Below, one piece after another: positions 10,511 through 22,332 of a stretch of DNA of 64,000 nucleotides. The stretch's first letter is position 1. Each line of letters begins with the position of its first letter. A program made the position numbers and the translations under genes. The notes under the pieces are model-generated. The model worked only from the letters and a program-made list of their open reading frames with translations. It was not told where the DNA came from and ran no database searches. Origin of the DNA: Mesorhabditis belari (Eukaryota; Nematoda; Chromadorea; Rhabditida; Rhabditidae); assembly GCA_958450365.1 (NCBI GenBank), contig CAUEEP010000760.1:693462-757461 (forward strand). The letters run 5' to 3'.

Positions 10511-11249
10511 AAGGCCTTGCAAGACAAAAATCAGTGCGCCAAAAATTCGAGAAAAGCCTTCATTTTTCGAAATTCAAATGGCTATAACTTTGTGCCTTTT
10601 GCCGATTAGAGGTTTTTAAAAACAGTTTCTGAACGTACCTTTTCAGGCCTTTCTTTTGGCACCTACCTCATATTGTAACTCGCGGGTAACTTGGGATGGT
10701 TCCCTTGTTAGCCATTCGTCGCAGCAAGACTGTTCAATGTCGCGCTGATTTTGATCATTTGTTCGCTCCATTAAACCAACTTTTTATCGGTTGTAGGATC
10801 TTTTTTTGAAAGCTCTTTTATAAAAAGACTTTTTATAGGATTCTTTACAACTTTGACGAGAAAATGGAGAACTTTGTGGGGTTTTTTTGTGCTCATTTCC
10901 AAGTAGTCCCATAAGCATTGAATTGGCCCGTTCACGCAACACTTTCTTGCGGAGACTTTTATGAGACACTAGGAGATGTTGACAACTCAACTATCGCATA
11001 TTTGGAAAGGATAAAACGGGATTGATTTATAGCATTTCAAAACAAATCTACTAAACGAGTATTTAACGTTTTTTTTACGCAAAAGCCCAAGGTTTCAGAT
11101 CTTTTTGTACTACAAAATAAAATACGAAATAAAATGAAGTGTTGAAGCTTGAAAAAACTGATATTGATATGCGTTGGACTCGAAAAACTGTAATGTTTTC
11201 AAATGAGCCAACAGTGCAATCGATTTAACCTCAAAAGCAACGAATACTA
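10511..11249. other. No gene supported
   Basis: AT-rich sequence with short open frames (for example minus 10784-10990) but no recognised domain, splice pattern or RNA. Contains no obvious repeats beyond simple runs. Confidence 0.4.
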
Positions 11250-12245
11250 TTAGGTTGTTCGGATATAAACAAGCGTTGCTAAACTTATTGTTGTGAGGGA
11301 AGCGTTTAAAACATGTCTTTCTGTATTTAGCACATTCATTTTCTGTATTTAACACATTTAACACCGGTGGGTCGTACTAATGGCAAATATTTTTAGTGTC
11401 AGCTCAAGTTTTTAAAGACTTTTGTTATTTATTTTGTAGAAAGTTCTCGATAACTTTGTACTAGTTTTCAAGAGGAGATTCAGGGCTTTCAAATGCCTAT
11501 AATAGCTTAGTTCATCCTCGAATCTTCACCAAATTATCAGTAAAACAGTTGACGACTACGCGACTGTACGCTCAAAATACCGTCGTCGCGAATGTGCCGA
11601 CAAAAAGCAACACGATATAATATATGTAATATATGGGTAGCACAGGTAACGTCAAGGATCTATTAGGTTATTCGGATATAAACAGGCGTTGCTAAACTTA
11701 TTGTTGTGAGAGAAGGTGTGAGAGAAGCTTTTAAAACATGTCTTTCTGTATTTAAAAGTGCGTTATCTTGTGCATATTTGGAATATTTTTAAACGGATAA
11801 TTTCTTATTTTTAAGATCTTTTTTCTTGCTTTAGATGACCGACTTCAAATATATCAAGTTCTGCCTACTTTACGACTTCAAACTGGGCAAAACAGTCGCG
11901 AAATCCCATCGAGATTTGATCAAAGCCTTTCGAATGATGTATTGTCCAAAAGCCGATGCCGAGCCTGGTTCCAACGCTTTCGGAATGGTGATGAAAGTCT
12001 GGAGGATGATGAACACTCTCATCAAGAATATCGTTGTCGACCTCAAACGGTAGACAACGATATTTTGAGGGCTGCAATCGAATCGGATCCTTGTCAAACG
12101 ACGCGTAAACTTGCTCAACAGTTTCTATGTTCAAATTCTACTATGGATGAGCATCTACACGCCATTGAAAAGACGATCTGATGCGGGAAATGGCTTCCTC
12201 ACGAGTTAAGCAGTGCAAACGCTCGTTTATATCCGAACAACCTAA
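11250..12245 (+). mobile_element. Mariner element with both ends, internally rearranged
   Basis: The left end TTAGGTTGTTCGGATATAAA (11250) and the right end TTTATATCCGAACAACCTAA (12245) are perfect inverted repeats bounded by TA. Inside, a second left end (TTAGGTTATTCGG near 11664) precedes the transposase fragment, so a mariner copy appears to have been duplicated into or fused with another. The leader near 11570-11650 is the same repeat as at 31 and 719. Confidence 0.8.
11835..12182 (+). pseudogene. Mariner transposase N-terminal fragment
   Basis: Starts MTDFKYIKFCLLYDFKLGKT and continues through the helix-turn-helix region (CRAWFQRFRNGDESLEDDE, then LAQQFLCSNSTMDEHL). A frameshift near 11940 moves the frame between the two parts. 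There is no DDD catalytic domain. It is the best preserved of the three copies of this fragment in the window. Confidence 0.75.
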
Positions 12246-12896
12246 TAGTTGGCCTTTTGATTTGATTTCATTTTCATCTTTTTTACAGTTTGAAATGACA
12301 AAGAAAAATGTCTTAAACTGAAAAAATGCATGCAAACTGATCAAAAAATAAAAAATAACCGGCTAGTTGAATTGTTTTTGCGAAAAACTCACTCGAAACG
12401 GTGGAAAGTTGATGTGTTAAAGTCGCCAGGGTGATAGAAATCGATTAATAGAGATTGAAAATTTACATAAATAATGAAAATCAAGGATTTAGGCTTAAGA
12501 AACAGCTTTCATTGTGAACTCTGGACTGGCTTTTCTTTCATTCTTTTTCTGCTTGTGTGGGTGTTACTTCTTTGTGATTTCCCCCTCCCGAAACATCTGC
12601 AAATTTACGAGCACTTTTTACAATTTCTCACTCATTTCTTAAGAGCTTTCTCTGCTTTTCTCATTTTGAGTGACCATTTCTCGGCATTTCTCGGCATTTT
12701 GATGTAAAGAATGTAAAGTTTTGAAAGAATTCATCACTGGATAGTTTTCCGCTTTGTATTCCAATCAATGAATCAAACAATGAATCAAGCAATGAATCGA
12801 AATCTAAAACAAAACGAAGAATAAGATAAAAGTCAAGTCAATCAACTCAATTTCGCTATCATTTGCCAAACAAAGGTGCTCCTCAAAAGTGTTGTA

Positions 12897-13331
12897 TTGG
12901 GTGGGGGGGGGTCGGCCAACTTTAAAGGACTTTTGCACACATAAAGCCTCTTTAAACACGTTTGGTTTCACAAAGGCGGGATCCCCCCAAAGCTTTTCTT
13001 TCGTGGGTTTATGAACTTCCAACGCAGCTGGTAAAATGGCAAAGTCCGACTCATCATTTGAACAGTTTCTTTCACATAAACCTTCTTTGGTGTTTAAAAA
13101 AAAAGGCATCCTAATTGCCAATTTGCAGGAAGACCCACCGATGGTTTTTCTAGATCACAGTTTGTAGTTTTTGTGAAAAATGGCTTTTCGGGAGGCGCTG
13201 TTTGAATTTTCTTTTAATGTCGTTTTGTAGAGAATTAGTTAACCATTCTACTAACAAGCATATTATTTGACGAAGTCGAATAGAAGTTTTAGACATTTTA
13301 TAGATTTTGGCGCCGAATCTCCCCAACCCAA
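12897..13331. mobile_element. TTGGGTTGGGGA-family MITE, copy 3, reverse orientation
   Basis: Begins TTGGGTGGGGGGGGGTCGGC and ends TCTCCCCAACCCAA with flanking TA. The interior is the reverse complement of the copies at 4620 and 20541, with some internal deletion. The insertion is confirmed by the empty paralogous site near 14207. Confidence 0.9.
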
Positions 13332-13562
13332 TAGATTTGAACGATTGAACGAACGAACGATCCGTTACAAATTCCGCTCCGTGATTCCGCGATTCCGCTA
13401 CAAAACAAAACGCATTCTTTATGGGATATTTTATTCCTTCGTACAGAAAAACAGAAGTAATTAGCCTGTTTTAGTAAAATAATATTTCAATGAGATGTTG
13501 AATTTGTTGAAAAGTAAAGCAAAACAAAGCTTGAACGACTTATTTTTGTTTGTAAAACTTGT

Positions 13563-13815
13563 AAAGCACATAAAGTTTAAAGCACACAAAGTTTAAGGCA
13601 CAAAGTTTAAGGCACACAAAGTTTAAGGCACACAAAGTTTAAAGCACACAAAGTTTAAGGCACACAAAGTAAGGCCACAAAGTTTAAGACACATAAAGCT
13701 TAAAGCACAAAGTTTAAGGCACACAAAGTTTAAAGCACACAAAGTTTAAGGCACACAAAGTTTAAGGACACAAAGTTTAAGGCACAAAAATTTGAAGGCA
13801 AACAAAGTTTATCAA
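13563..13815. repeat. 16-bp CACAAAGTTTAAGGCA minisatellite
   Basis: About 15 imperfect copies of CACAAAGTTTAAGGCA. No open frame of interest. Confidence 0.9.
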
Positions 13816-14403
13816 TAGTTTAAACATCGGCTGTTTTTTTGAGGAGGCAAGTGAACAATGTGGTGCCAGAAAGATCCGTATTTCTTCGTGCAAACCACCG
13901 CTGACCAAAAGGCATTTGATTGATTCATCCCAATGCATCTCAACTTCTCATTTTTATTGTCAAGTTGGCCTGAATTTAAACTGAATACTGGTAGTTGCCT
14001 TCCCTTTCTAAACCTTTATCCAATGCCTGATATTGAAGCGGAAATCCATTCGAGTAAACTCATTGATAGCCAACAGCAACAACAACAAAAATTAGATTCC
14101 AATCAATGAATCGAAATCTAAAACAAACAAAGAATAAGATAAAAGTCGAGTCAATCAACTCAATTTTGCTATCATTTGCCGAACAAAGGTGTTCGCAAAA
14201 GTGTTGTAGATTTGCACGATTCCGTTCGAGAGATCGAGTTCATAGTAAGCTTCGATGTTCGGTGTCAGCTGAAATCAGCTATCAGCCGAATTTCAAGTTT
14301 TAACTAAAGATCATTTCATCTTATTGTAATACTTTATCATTTCCGTAGCAAAATTTTCTTTAAATTCAAACTACAAACTTCTTTCTATCTTGGAATCATT
14401 CTA

Positions 14404-15350
14404 CAGGCTGCGTCATAATTATTGCAACAAGAGTTCAAAGACCGTTTTTCAAACAGGAAAACGGGCCGAATATACTTGAGCGTACCAGATTCAATCTCCC
14501 AATCCGGACTGTCTTATTCTTGTTTTCTATTCCGTTTTGCCAATCTATTATACCAATCGCGCGCGTTCAGTTTTTAGAATGGCTGGAAAATCAATCAACA
14601 ATCGATCATCGAATTGCACAAGCGAGGAGTCTCGGCGCCGGAGATTCATAAGCTTCTTAAAGTCGACAGAAGTGTCATTTTCTGCACTATTCAACGCTAC
14701 GAAGCTACGGGAACAATTGCTGATGCACCAAGAAGCGGTAGACGCCCAACTGTCGTCACAAAGACAAACATCAAGCGAGTGAGGGACCGAATTCGGAAGA
14801 AGCCATATTTGTTCCACAAGCCGTTAAAGTCAGTTCCGATAACTACCTGGCTCTTCTCAAGGATGAACTCTTGCCCTGGGCTCGTAAACATTTTTGAAAC
14901 CGCATTTGGTCTTATCAGCAAGATCCGCACCGGTCCACAGATCCAAGAAAGTCCCAGAGTTTTGCCAAAACAACTTCCCGGACTACATTTCTTCCTCTGG
15001 CCATCTAGCACTCCAGACTTTAGCCCAATGGATTTTTCAGTGTTTTCTAGAAGCCAAAGCTTGTTCAAAGCCCCCACAAAACATCGAAAGCTTGAAGAAA
15101 TCACTGTTGAAAGCGTGGGAAGAGCTCAAGACAGCCTATTTGGTGGGCCAATGGTCGCCGTTGACCGTTGACGCCTCCGAGAAACGCATGCGAGCCTGCT
15201 CAAATGCTAATGGTGGCCGATTCAAATTTGATAGTTAATTTTTAATTGTTAATGTACAATAAATGTTATCCAGTTAAAAATTTGTCTTTTTTTGCTCTTA
15301 TCTGCCTTAAAATCAGAACTTTATCTTGTTGCGGCAATTATGGCGCACCC
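14404..15350 (+). mobile_element. Tc1-like element, degenerate
   Basis: Bounded by TA. The left end CAGGCTGCGTCATAATTATT matches the inverted right end (AATTATGGCGCACCC, 15336-15350). A related deletion derivative follows at 15486-16005. It encodes a broken transposase. Confidence 0.85.
14575..15238 (+). pseudogene. Tc1-like transposase, frameshifted
   Basis: An N-terminal helix-turn-helix (LHKRGVSAPEIHKLLKVDRS) and second HTH (GRRPTVVTKTNIKRVRDRIR) typical of Tc1-family transposases are read at 14614-14820. The C-terminal part (LLKAWEELKTAYLVGQW followed by KRMRACSNANGGRF) is read in another frame at about 15070-15238. The middle, including most of the DDE core, is frameshifted and shortened. 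Confidence 0.8.
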
Positions 15351-15485
15351 TATAGAATTTTTCATCCATACCAGATACAGCTCGCAATTTTCCGAGATGT
15401 CTAAAAGGATCATTGAGCCTGGAGAATTTCTGAAATGTACAAACGCTTTTGATGATTGTTTAATTGAATAAAAAAGGTTCTTCTA

Positions 15486-16005
15486 CAGGGTGCGTCATAA
15501 TTATTGCAACAAGAGTTCAAAGACCGTTTTCCAAACGGGAAAACGGGCGTGTCATGGGCGTGTAAAGCCAATAACAATCAAAATTGGACCTTCATGCAAG
15601 ATGGAGCTCCCGCTCACACAGAACGGTTCAGGACTGGTGTGTGGCCAACTTTCCCTCAGTGATCACCAAGGATGAATGGCCTCCAAACTCACCGGATCTC
15701 AATGTGATGGACTTTTCCATTTGGGCAATCTTAGAGGAAAACATACAAGTTTGGATTCTTTGAAGAAGTCTTTGACCAAAGGATGAAAGGCAATTCCTCA
15801 AGATGACATTCGGGCCGCAGTGGAGGCATATCCGAACCGATTAAGGGCTGTTATCAAGGCAAAAGGCGGTCATATCGAATGATCTCTTGATTCCTTATTT
15901 GCTACTGTTAAATAAAGCTATTTCTGTTTAAAAATCTTCTTCCAGTGAAACTTCTTGGTGTGCAATGCCTTGAGTATCTTGTTGCAATAATTATGACGCA
16001 CCCTG
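15486..16005 (+). mobile_element. Tc1-like deletion derivative
   Basis: A 520-bp element bounded by TA with ends CAGGGTGCGTCATAATTATT and AATAATTATGACGCACCCTG, perfect inverted repeats. The interior retains a scrap of catalytic domain (WPPNSPDLNVMDFSIWAILE in one frame near 15680-15740) with several frameshifts. Cannot encode transposase. Confidence 0.9.
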
Positions 16006-16563
16006 TATGTCCTACTCGCTTGAAACTTTTCCAAACTAATGAAGTAACAGACCAAAGAAAAACTCCTTTGAAATTTATGTTTTTATAATCTTAATTTTTA
16101 GAAAAAATGAAACATCTTTCAATATATTAAAACTGTTGCAAAAACACTGACGATTGTCCACCGGGTAAAGACATCTCTCTTGGCCAGTTATCTGCACAAA
16201 TCCACTCGGATAAACGATGCAATAGTGCAACGATGCAATGATGCAATGGGCGACAACAAAAACAATCAACAGAACAATTAATTTCTGTAAAATTCCTGTA
16301 AAAAAAGCAATCGTTGTTTTGAAGCTTTTATAGCACTTCTCTTATCTTTTTCTCGAGTGCTGAGAAGTTGATTTTATGAAGACACTAAACGTCACAAAAA
16401 TCTATCTTTCACTTTTAACCCATTCGAAACTTCTGCAGCGAATAATCGCTGCAACAAAAACTCAGGAACGGACCGCTAATTGAGCTATTTTCATTCAATT
16501 AATTGCTTTTTTTTGCTGTTTTTCAGCATTACATGTATATTCCAATTGTAGCAGATCTACAAA
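16006..16563. other. No gene supported
   Basis: AT-rich spacer containing a small GATGCAAT tandem near 16200-16245. No recognised coding or RNA feature. Confidence 0.4.
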
Positions 16564-17065
16564 TTACGTGGGCAAAAAAGATGTTTCATATTTACCCGGA
16601 ATCAATGCAGTCTCTGGCTTTGCATTGAAATGTTCCATAATAGCTCTAATTTTATAAAGCCGATCTCCTGTAGGATCCAGTTCATTATCACAAAAACGCA
16701 GGTTTCGAAGAATAGATTCAAATTTTGCTCTTGACATAATGTGGGACATGTGGGAAAATCCTCCTAATCCAGGCCTGCTACTCCAGTAGTCACGAATCCT
16801 CGGTAATTTGACGATTCCCCTTTGAAGCCAGGAAGAGCTTGAAAGATTTTGCATCGAAATCCTGCCAGTTTGTTTTCCTTTTTCCATGTTTATTAGATTC
16901 GCCTACTAAAATATTGTCGTCGATAAAATAAGAACAATAATCGATAGGACCTTGAAAAGTACTGAAGTCAAATCCAAATCGTTCTTCATCAAAAATAAAT
17001 GGTGTAGGAGACTCTCTTACATCTTCCCAACCATAAATAAACTGCTTTGGAGTCAAAAATCTCAA
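16564..17065 (-). pseudogene. PiggyBac-like transposase fragment
   Basis: The minus strand encodes pieces of a piggyBac-type (PGBD, DDE_Tnp_1_7) transposase. One frame has IVKLPRIRDYWSSRPGLGGF, then SRAKFESILRNLRFCDNE and DRLYKIRAIMEHF, a pattern characteristic of the family. The preceding N-terminal part (MRFLTPKQFIYGWEDV onward) is in a different frame, joined near 16850. Only the first part of the catalytic region remains, and no terminal repeats are visible. It is a dead copy. Confidence 0.75.
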
Positions 17066-17147
17066 AAAAGGGCTTGGTCCGTAGACGAAAAAAAAAAATT
17101 GAATTGGCTCGACCGAATGAGCGAAAAACTTGTCGCCTTCTTTACTA

Positions 17148-17398
17148 AATCGATCTCCTTACCAATCGATCTCCTTACCAATCGATCTCCTTACAAATCA
17201 ATCTCCTTACCAATCGATCCCGTTACCAATCGATCTCCTTACAACTCGATCTCCTTACAACTCGACTTCCTTACCATTCGATCTCCTTACAACTCGATCT
17301 CCTTACAAATCAATCTCCTTACCAATCGATCCCGTTACCAATCGATCTCCTTACAAATCGATCTCCTTACAACTCGACTTCCTTACCATTCGATCTCC
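17148..17398. repeat. 16-bp ATCGATCTCCTTACCA minisatellite
   Basis: About 15-16 tandem copies with point variation. The plus-strand open frames across it (RSPYKSISLPID-like) are repeat artefacts. Confidence 0.95.
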
Positions 17399-17884
17399 TG
17401 TGTCCTGAATGACCAAAACTCTGTGTTTTCAAAATTTTGTATCAAACAAACAAGCAACAGCCAGCTTTTTTTCGCAAATATTGTCGATATTGTTTTCAAT
17501 TTGACAACATTGTTTTCAAAAGCAGTTTCCATATGTAAAAATTTTGTCGCTGTTTAGCTATACACCTTGATATCAGCAATAGGATTGTCTTAAGTAAATC
17601 GGTTGGCGCTGGTCACAAAAAGTCTTATCACTAAAAGGTTTTGAAGGCTTTTAATCGGATTTTGCCGTTTTCTTTCCCAACACTTTCTGAACTCTCATAT
17701 TGAAAAAAATTTGAACGTTTAAAAGTGTGTGAAGTTTGTTTTTTCTCGTTTTTGCTTGATCAATTTCCTCAATCAATTAATCGGAATGCTCGTTTTAATC
17801 AATTTTTCATCTTTTCTTTTAGCACTTTAACTCTTGAACACAATTTTAGTGAAGCCGTTTTCTTTTTCAATGTTCAATTGAGTC

Positions 17885-20625
17885 ATGACGGAAGTAGTTG
17901 TGGGTGGTGGAGCTTTTGGAGAGGTTAGAATAAACCCCAGCGAAAACCCGTGAGTTCAATCCTTTGAATCCTTTGAATGCTACTCTTTAAGCCTTCAGTC
18001 ATTTTTTTAAGAATCATCGCAAGAAAGTACATTCCACGAAGTAACAATCAGCATCTTGATCGTCAATTCCGTAAAGAAGCAGAAGCTTTGAAAAGATTAC
18101 GACACCCAAATATTATTGAATATTATGGATTCGAAGAAAAGGGAGACTTTTTTGTGATAAGCATGTCCTACTGCCAAAGGGGTAGCTTGCGTGAAGGTTT
18201 TTTACGAAATGTTATTGTAATTTTGTGAGCTTCAGTTATTGATGATCCAAAAATCATCTACACAATGAGAACAGTTTTGTACTGGAGCAATCATTTGCTC
18301 TCAGCGTTGATCTCTCTGGCTTCGAACGAAAATCGTCTGATTCATCGAGACATCAAGCCGGCAAAGTATTGATTTGGCGGGAAAGTCTTGTCCGTCTTTT
18401 CGAAATTTTCTTTTATAAATGAATAATTAGCCGATCAATGTGTGGTTTACTTAACTTTACCGTATTTTCTCTAATAGTAGTTGGTGGCCCGGCGAGCCGA
18501 GTTGGTGACTATTTTACGGTTTCCAAGCTTTTGCAGAAGCTCAACACTCTAATCCCCCACTAGATCTCATCGTCAGCTACATTTTCCAACCCCACATCGA
18601 TAGGTTCTGATAAGCGGTTCTCGAGATTTCGAGCAATTTAGGCGACGCTCAGGGTGCACTACTATCAGAGAAAATACGGTAGTGAGCTCAACTAACGGTA
18701 ACTGTTTCATTTTTAGACAAATTTGAGTCCCCTTTGAAGCAAATCCGAAAGGAATTCCTGTTTATCCTTAAAATCTTCACAATGGACACAGAATGAAAAT
18801 GGCTTAGTGAAATGTTATGAAAATTTGTCTATTTGCCAAACTTTTCATTTTTTATCTTTTGTAAAAGACAAAAACGACACCAAAATAGATTTTTATGACA
18901 GAAGGTGCTCTGTGAGTTTTATCGTTTTTTGACTGCTCCACTTCACACCTTTAAAAATATTAACTAACGCGATCTTTTCATAATTTCTTAAAGAACAATT
19001 TGTAAATAAATAATAGGCCTTTCTGATAAAACAAATCATAAATCGATTGGCTCATTACTCGTTTAAAAAAGCGGACAAGAATTACCGGCCAACCTGATGA
19101 AAATTGTTCTTGTCAGCTTGAAAAAAACAGCTAAACAGAATGTTCACAAGCTTTGTTTCTAGCTTAAGCGTTCTTAGCTTTTAGCACAGGCTTTTAGCAT
19201 CCTGGTAACAGAAGATTTCACGCTAAAACTGGCCGATTTCGGGCTAGTGAAGGACTTAAATTCACAAACCACGAGCACAAGTCAAATTATTGGAACATAT
19301 CGTTATATGAGTCCCGAGGCTTGGGGAATCAATAGTCGAATACGGGTTTGTACAAATTACACAGAAATTTAACTGCTTTTGATTTCAGGTGACAGAAAAA
19401 AGTGATTTGTATGCTGTTGGTTTGGTACTTTGGGAGATCATTGAACGAAAGTAAAAATGCATAAAATTTATTCTAGAAACTCAGCATTCATATCTTAGAT
19501 TGGTTTTTCTCAAACATCACCGCTTGGATTTTCCAAATAACTTATCCTTAGATTCTCCAAATTGTGAAGAGGCTCTAGCTAATGCTATTATGCGGTTGAG
19601 TTCAAAACATTCGAAAAAAGACCCTAAAAACATTTTAGCTGTACCCATTTTGATAGTGAACAAAGGCCTGCTGCTACTGATGTGCTAAACTCAATAGAGA
19701 ACTTAAAACAGGTACGTTAACGTAAAAATTATTAGGTACATGCATAAGAAATGCGTATTTCAACATTTTCCTAAATTTCCAACGATAGAAACCTGGTATC
19801 GATGAATGTTATAAACTATTTGAAAGTTGTAAATCTCCTCTACAAAATAGGCTAAAACGTGTTTCAATTCATCGAACCATTGAAGAAATTTCGAGAGCGA
19901 AATGCGAGTGACCAAAAAGGAATCGAGTCACTTTAAGGACAAGTTTAGTGTGGCCAAAATAGAGTTCCGCAAATGTATTTCCATTAGACTTTTTAATCAG
20001 TTGATATATAGTTATCCTTTTTTTTAAATCTTCAATTTTGGGAAGCTAACTCTATTTTGACGACGCTAAACTTGTCCCTAAAGTGACTCGATTCCTTTTT
20101 TGGTCACTCGCATTTCGCTCTCGAAATTTCTTCAATGGTTCGATCGATTGAAACACGTTTTAGCCTATTTTGTTTTACAACTTTCGAAGGAGATTTACAA
20201 CTTTCAAATAGTTTATAACATTCATCGATATCACGTTTCTATCGTTGGAAATTTATGAAAATGTTGAAATACCCATTTCTTATGCATGTACCTAATCTAT
20301 TGTAAAAAGTTGTGAAATCTAGAGTTATACTTCATTTGTATTTAAACCAATACAACAAGACGAGCAAAAAAGAATTATTCGCCCAATAGGCTTCAACAAA
20401 ACAAATGATCCAATACCATTGGAGGAGGAAGCCACAGAACGAAGTGACCTCGTTGTTCCTAATCTAGGTGATTCCTTATGGAAAAGTGAAGTTTTTTTTT
20501 GTTCGTTCGGATCGTTCGTTCGTTCAATCGTTCAAATCTATTGGGTTGGGGAGAATGAGTCGGCGCCGAAAATGAAAAAAATGTCTAAAACTTCTATTCG
20601 ACTTCGTCAAATAATATGCGTTTGA
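17885..20625 (+). CDS. Ser/Thr protein kinase, TAK1/MLK-like (eight exons)
   Basis: Exons 17885-17949, 18012-18196, 18236-18365, 19198-19345, 19389-19450, 19499-19594, 19639-19711 and 20323-20625 join in frame into about 353 residues. Visible kinase motifs in order: glycine loop GGGAFGEVR, beta-3 lysine in IIARKYIP, HPNIIEYYGF, catalytic loop HRDIKPAN (split by intron 3), ADFGLV for the DFG motif, GTYRYMSPEAW for the activation segment/APE, SDLYAVGLVLWEI, and a final DSEQRPAATDVL. All core residues are present, so it may be active. The layout suggests a MAP3K/tyrosine-kinase-like group member, which is inference. The short N-terminus could mean a missing upstream exon. Introns 3 and 7 contain hairpin elements. 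The last exon reads from 20541 into a MITE, ending at 20625, unless a donor near 20484 is used. Confidence 0.75.
18378..19090. mobile_element. GGAAAGTCTTGTCCG element in kinase intron 3
   Basis: Ends GGCGGGAAAGTCTTGTCCG and CGGACAAGAATTACCGGCC form an inverted pair. The interior is shared with 58526-59160 in another gene's intron (TTTATAAATGAATAATTAGCCGAT, then ATTAACTAAC blocks). It contains the shorter hairpin MITE at 18463-18682. Confidence 0.8.
18463..18682. mobile_element. TACCGTATTTTCTCTAATAG hairpin MITE, copy 3
   Basis: 220-bp element with inverted ends CCGTATTTTCTCTAATAGTA and ACTATCAGAGAAAATACGG. It is the reverse complement of the copies at 7133 and 7737 and is nested in the larger element of kinase intron 3. 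Confidence 0.85.
19732..20296. mobile_element. 565-bp near-complete hairpin in kinase intron 7
   Basis: The left arm from TTAGGTACATGCATAAGAAA and the right arm ending TTATGCATGTACCTAA are reverse complements over about 270 bp each, meeting near 20015. Internal markers such as AATCGAGTCACTTTAAGGAC and CTAAAGTGACTCGATTCC confirm the pairing. Transcribed with the gene, it would form a very long double-stranded RNA. Confidence 0.9.
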
Positions 20626-21061
20626 TATCAGTAGAATGGTTAACTAATTCTCTACAAAATCACATTTAAAAGAAAATTCAAACAGCGCCTCCGCTCAAGA
20701 AAAAGCCATTTTTTCACAAAAACTACAAACTGTGATCTAGAAAAAACCATTGGTGGGATCTTCCTGCAAATTTGGCAACTTAAGTAATTCAATGTGCTCT
20801 ATCTTTTTTATATAAACACCAAAGAAGGTTTATGTGAAAGAAACTGTTCAAATGATAAGTCGGACTCTTTGCCATTTTAACCAGCTGCGTTTGGAAGTTC
20901 ATAAACTCCACGAAAGAAAAGCTTTGTGGAATCTCTCAAAAGTGATTTTGTAGAGAAATAGTGGATCCTTTTGATGAAACCAAACGTATGTTTAAAGAAG
21001 GCTTTATGTGTGCAAAAAGTCCCTTTAAAGTTCGGCGCCGACTCATTCTCCCCAACCCAAT
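20541..21061. mobile_element. TTGGGTTGGGGA MITE, copy 4
   Basis: 521 bp, the same length as copy 1, with ends TTGGGTTGGGGAGAATGAGT and ACTCATTCTCCCCAACCCAA and flanking TA. It supplies the final codons of the read-through kinase frame. Confidence 0.9.
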
Positions 21062-21080
21062 ACATGTCTAGATTCTATAC

Positions 21081-22289
21081 AGAATGTCCCAAAATTATGG
21101 AGTGGATCCTGTTTTGACAGATTTTTTTTTGTTTTATCTTGTTCTTTTTCTTTTTTTTACTTATGACAAAAAATTCTTTTGTAGTGTCTTTTTTTAGGAT
21201 GAAATCACTATTGGATGTGTGATCAGCAATCAATGGAGACTTCAAAAGCAATCAAGCGCTTCAAAGAGACTGGGAAATTGGACGATTGGTCAGAACCTGG
21301 CCGAAGGAAGATTGCCAACAATCCAATCAATCGTCGAAAGATCTTTCAACGAATCCAAAGAAACCCGAGATCACAGAAAAACTTCATTTGAAAGATGGCT
21401 ACTGCAATTGGAATCTCAAAGACTACATTGCACCGAATTCTCAAAAAATGAAGAAGGCACGAAAAGATGGAAGCAAACATTACTTAACCGAAATGAAACG
21501 AAGCGCAAGATTGGATCACAAAGAATTTTCTTGATTGGGTCACAGTTGATATCCAGGAGAATGACCATCCAACTCTCTCCGGATTTGAATGTTTTGGACT
21601 ACAGCATTTGGTCGATCTTGCAGTTCATGGCTTGTTGAAAGCCTCACACATCAATTCAGTCTTTGAAGAAGGATTTGAAGAAAGCTTGAGACGATATCGA
21701 TATGGAGGTTATCAAAAAGGTCATGGATGACTTTCCGAAACGATTATGAAAATGTATTCAAGCTAAAGGAAGACACTTCGAAACTTTGAACACGAATGGG
21801 TACTTATTGATTAGCCCGTTTGTTTATGCAAATTTAAATTCGTGCATTGTTTATATAGCTAATTTTTTATGGTTGGTGCATCATATTTGTGAATCCTCAG
21901 TTCGGCGTCCACACACAGAAGAAAAAGAAGAACAACTTTGGGAGAACGCCCAATGGAGAAACAAGTGCAACCAGAAATCGTTCGTGTAAATCTCGATTTA
22001 TAATCTCCAAATTCGTGTGTCGCTGTTTACAAAAGCTTTATTGGATGCGACTTTTTGCCAAATCAGCGTGATGTTTCCTCCACCAATGTGGGCAAATCGA
22101 TTTTATCTAGTGGTTTTGTCATGCTAATTCAAAAAAACGAGCCTTGTAATCAATAAGTACCAAATAATGTTCTATTTTTGTTCTTTTTCAATGTTTGTTA
22201 AATGATTTTTAAGTTATATATAAAAATTTCTTGAAAATTAACAAAAGATCAATCATCGAATTTCCACCCAATAATTTTAGGACACTCTG
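21081..22289 (+). mobile_element. Tc1-like element, degenerate
   Basis: Bounded by TA, with left end CAGAATGTCCCAAAATTATG and inverted right end TAATTTTAGGACACTCTG. About 1.2 kb, length and layout typical of Tc1. It lies immediately upstream of the C-type lectin gene. Confidence 0.8.
21200..21790 (+). pseudogene. Tc1-like transposase, frameshifted
   Basis: Recognisable scraps in three frames: AIKRFKETGKLDDWSEPGRR (HTH linker), a stretch with KTTLHRILKKMKKARKDG, SPDLNVLDYSIWSILQ (catalytic core) and a C-terminal VMDDFPKRL-like end near 21720. Several frameshifts and stops; no intact product. Confidence 0.75.
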
Positions 22290-22332
22290 TAAACTAACCT
22301 TTTCAAAACAAGAAAATTGTTATTTTATAGGC

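Larger units (their letters stand above)
12745..14210. repeat. Paralogous pair giving an occupied and an empty MITE site
   Basis: About 130 bp before 12896 (from CAATGAATCGAAATCTAAAA to AAAAGTGTTGTA) recur at about 14100-14207. At 12897 the copy is interrupted by the MITE, while at 14207 it continues directly into GATTTG. After the MITE, sequence resumes with TAGATTTG at 13332. This shows that TA is duplicated on insertion. Confidence 0.8.

Noticed and set aside
17130..17557. Plus-strand frame of about 200 codons
   Set aside because: Most of it is translated 16-bp repeat, and the rest shows no domain.
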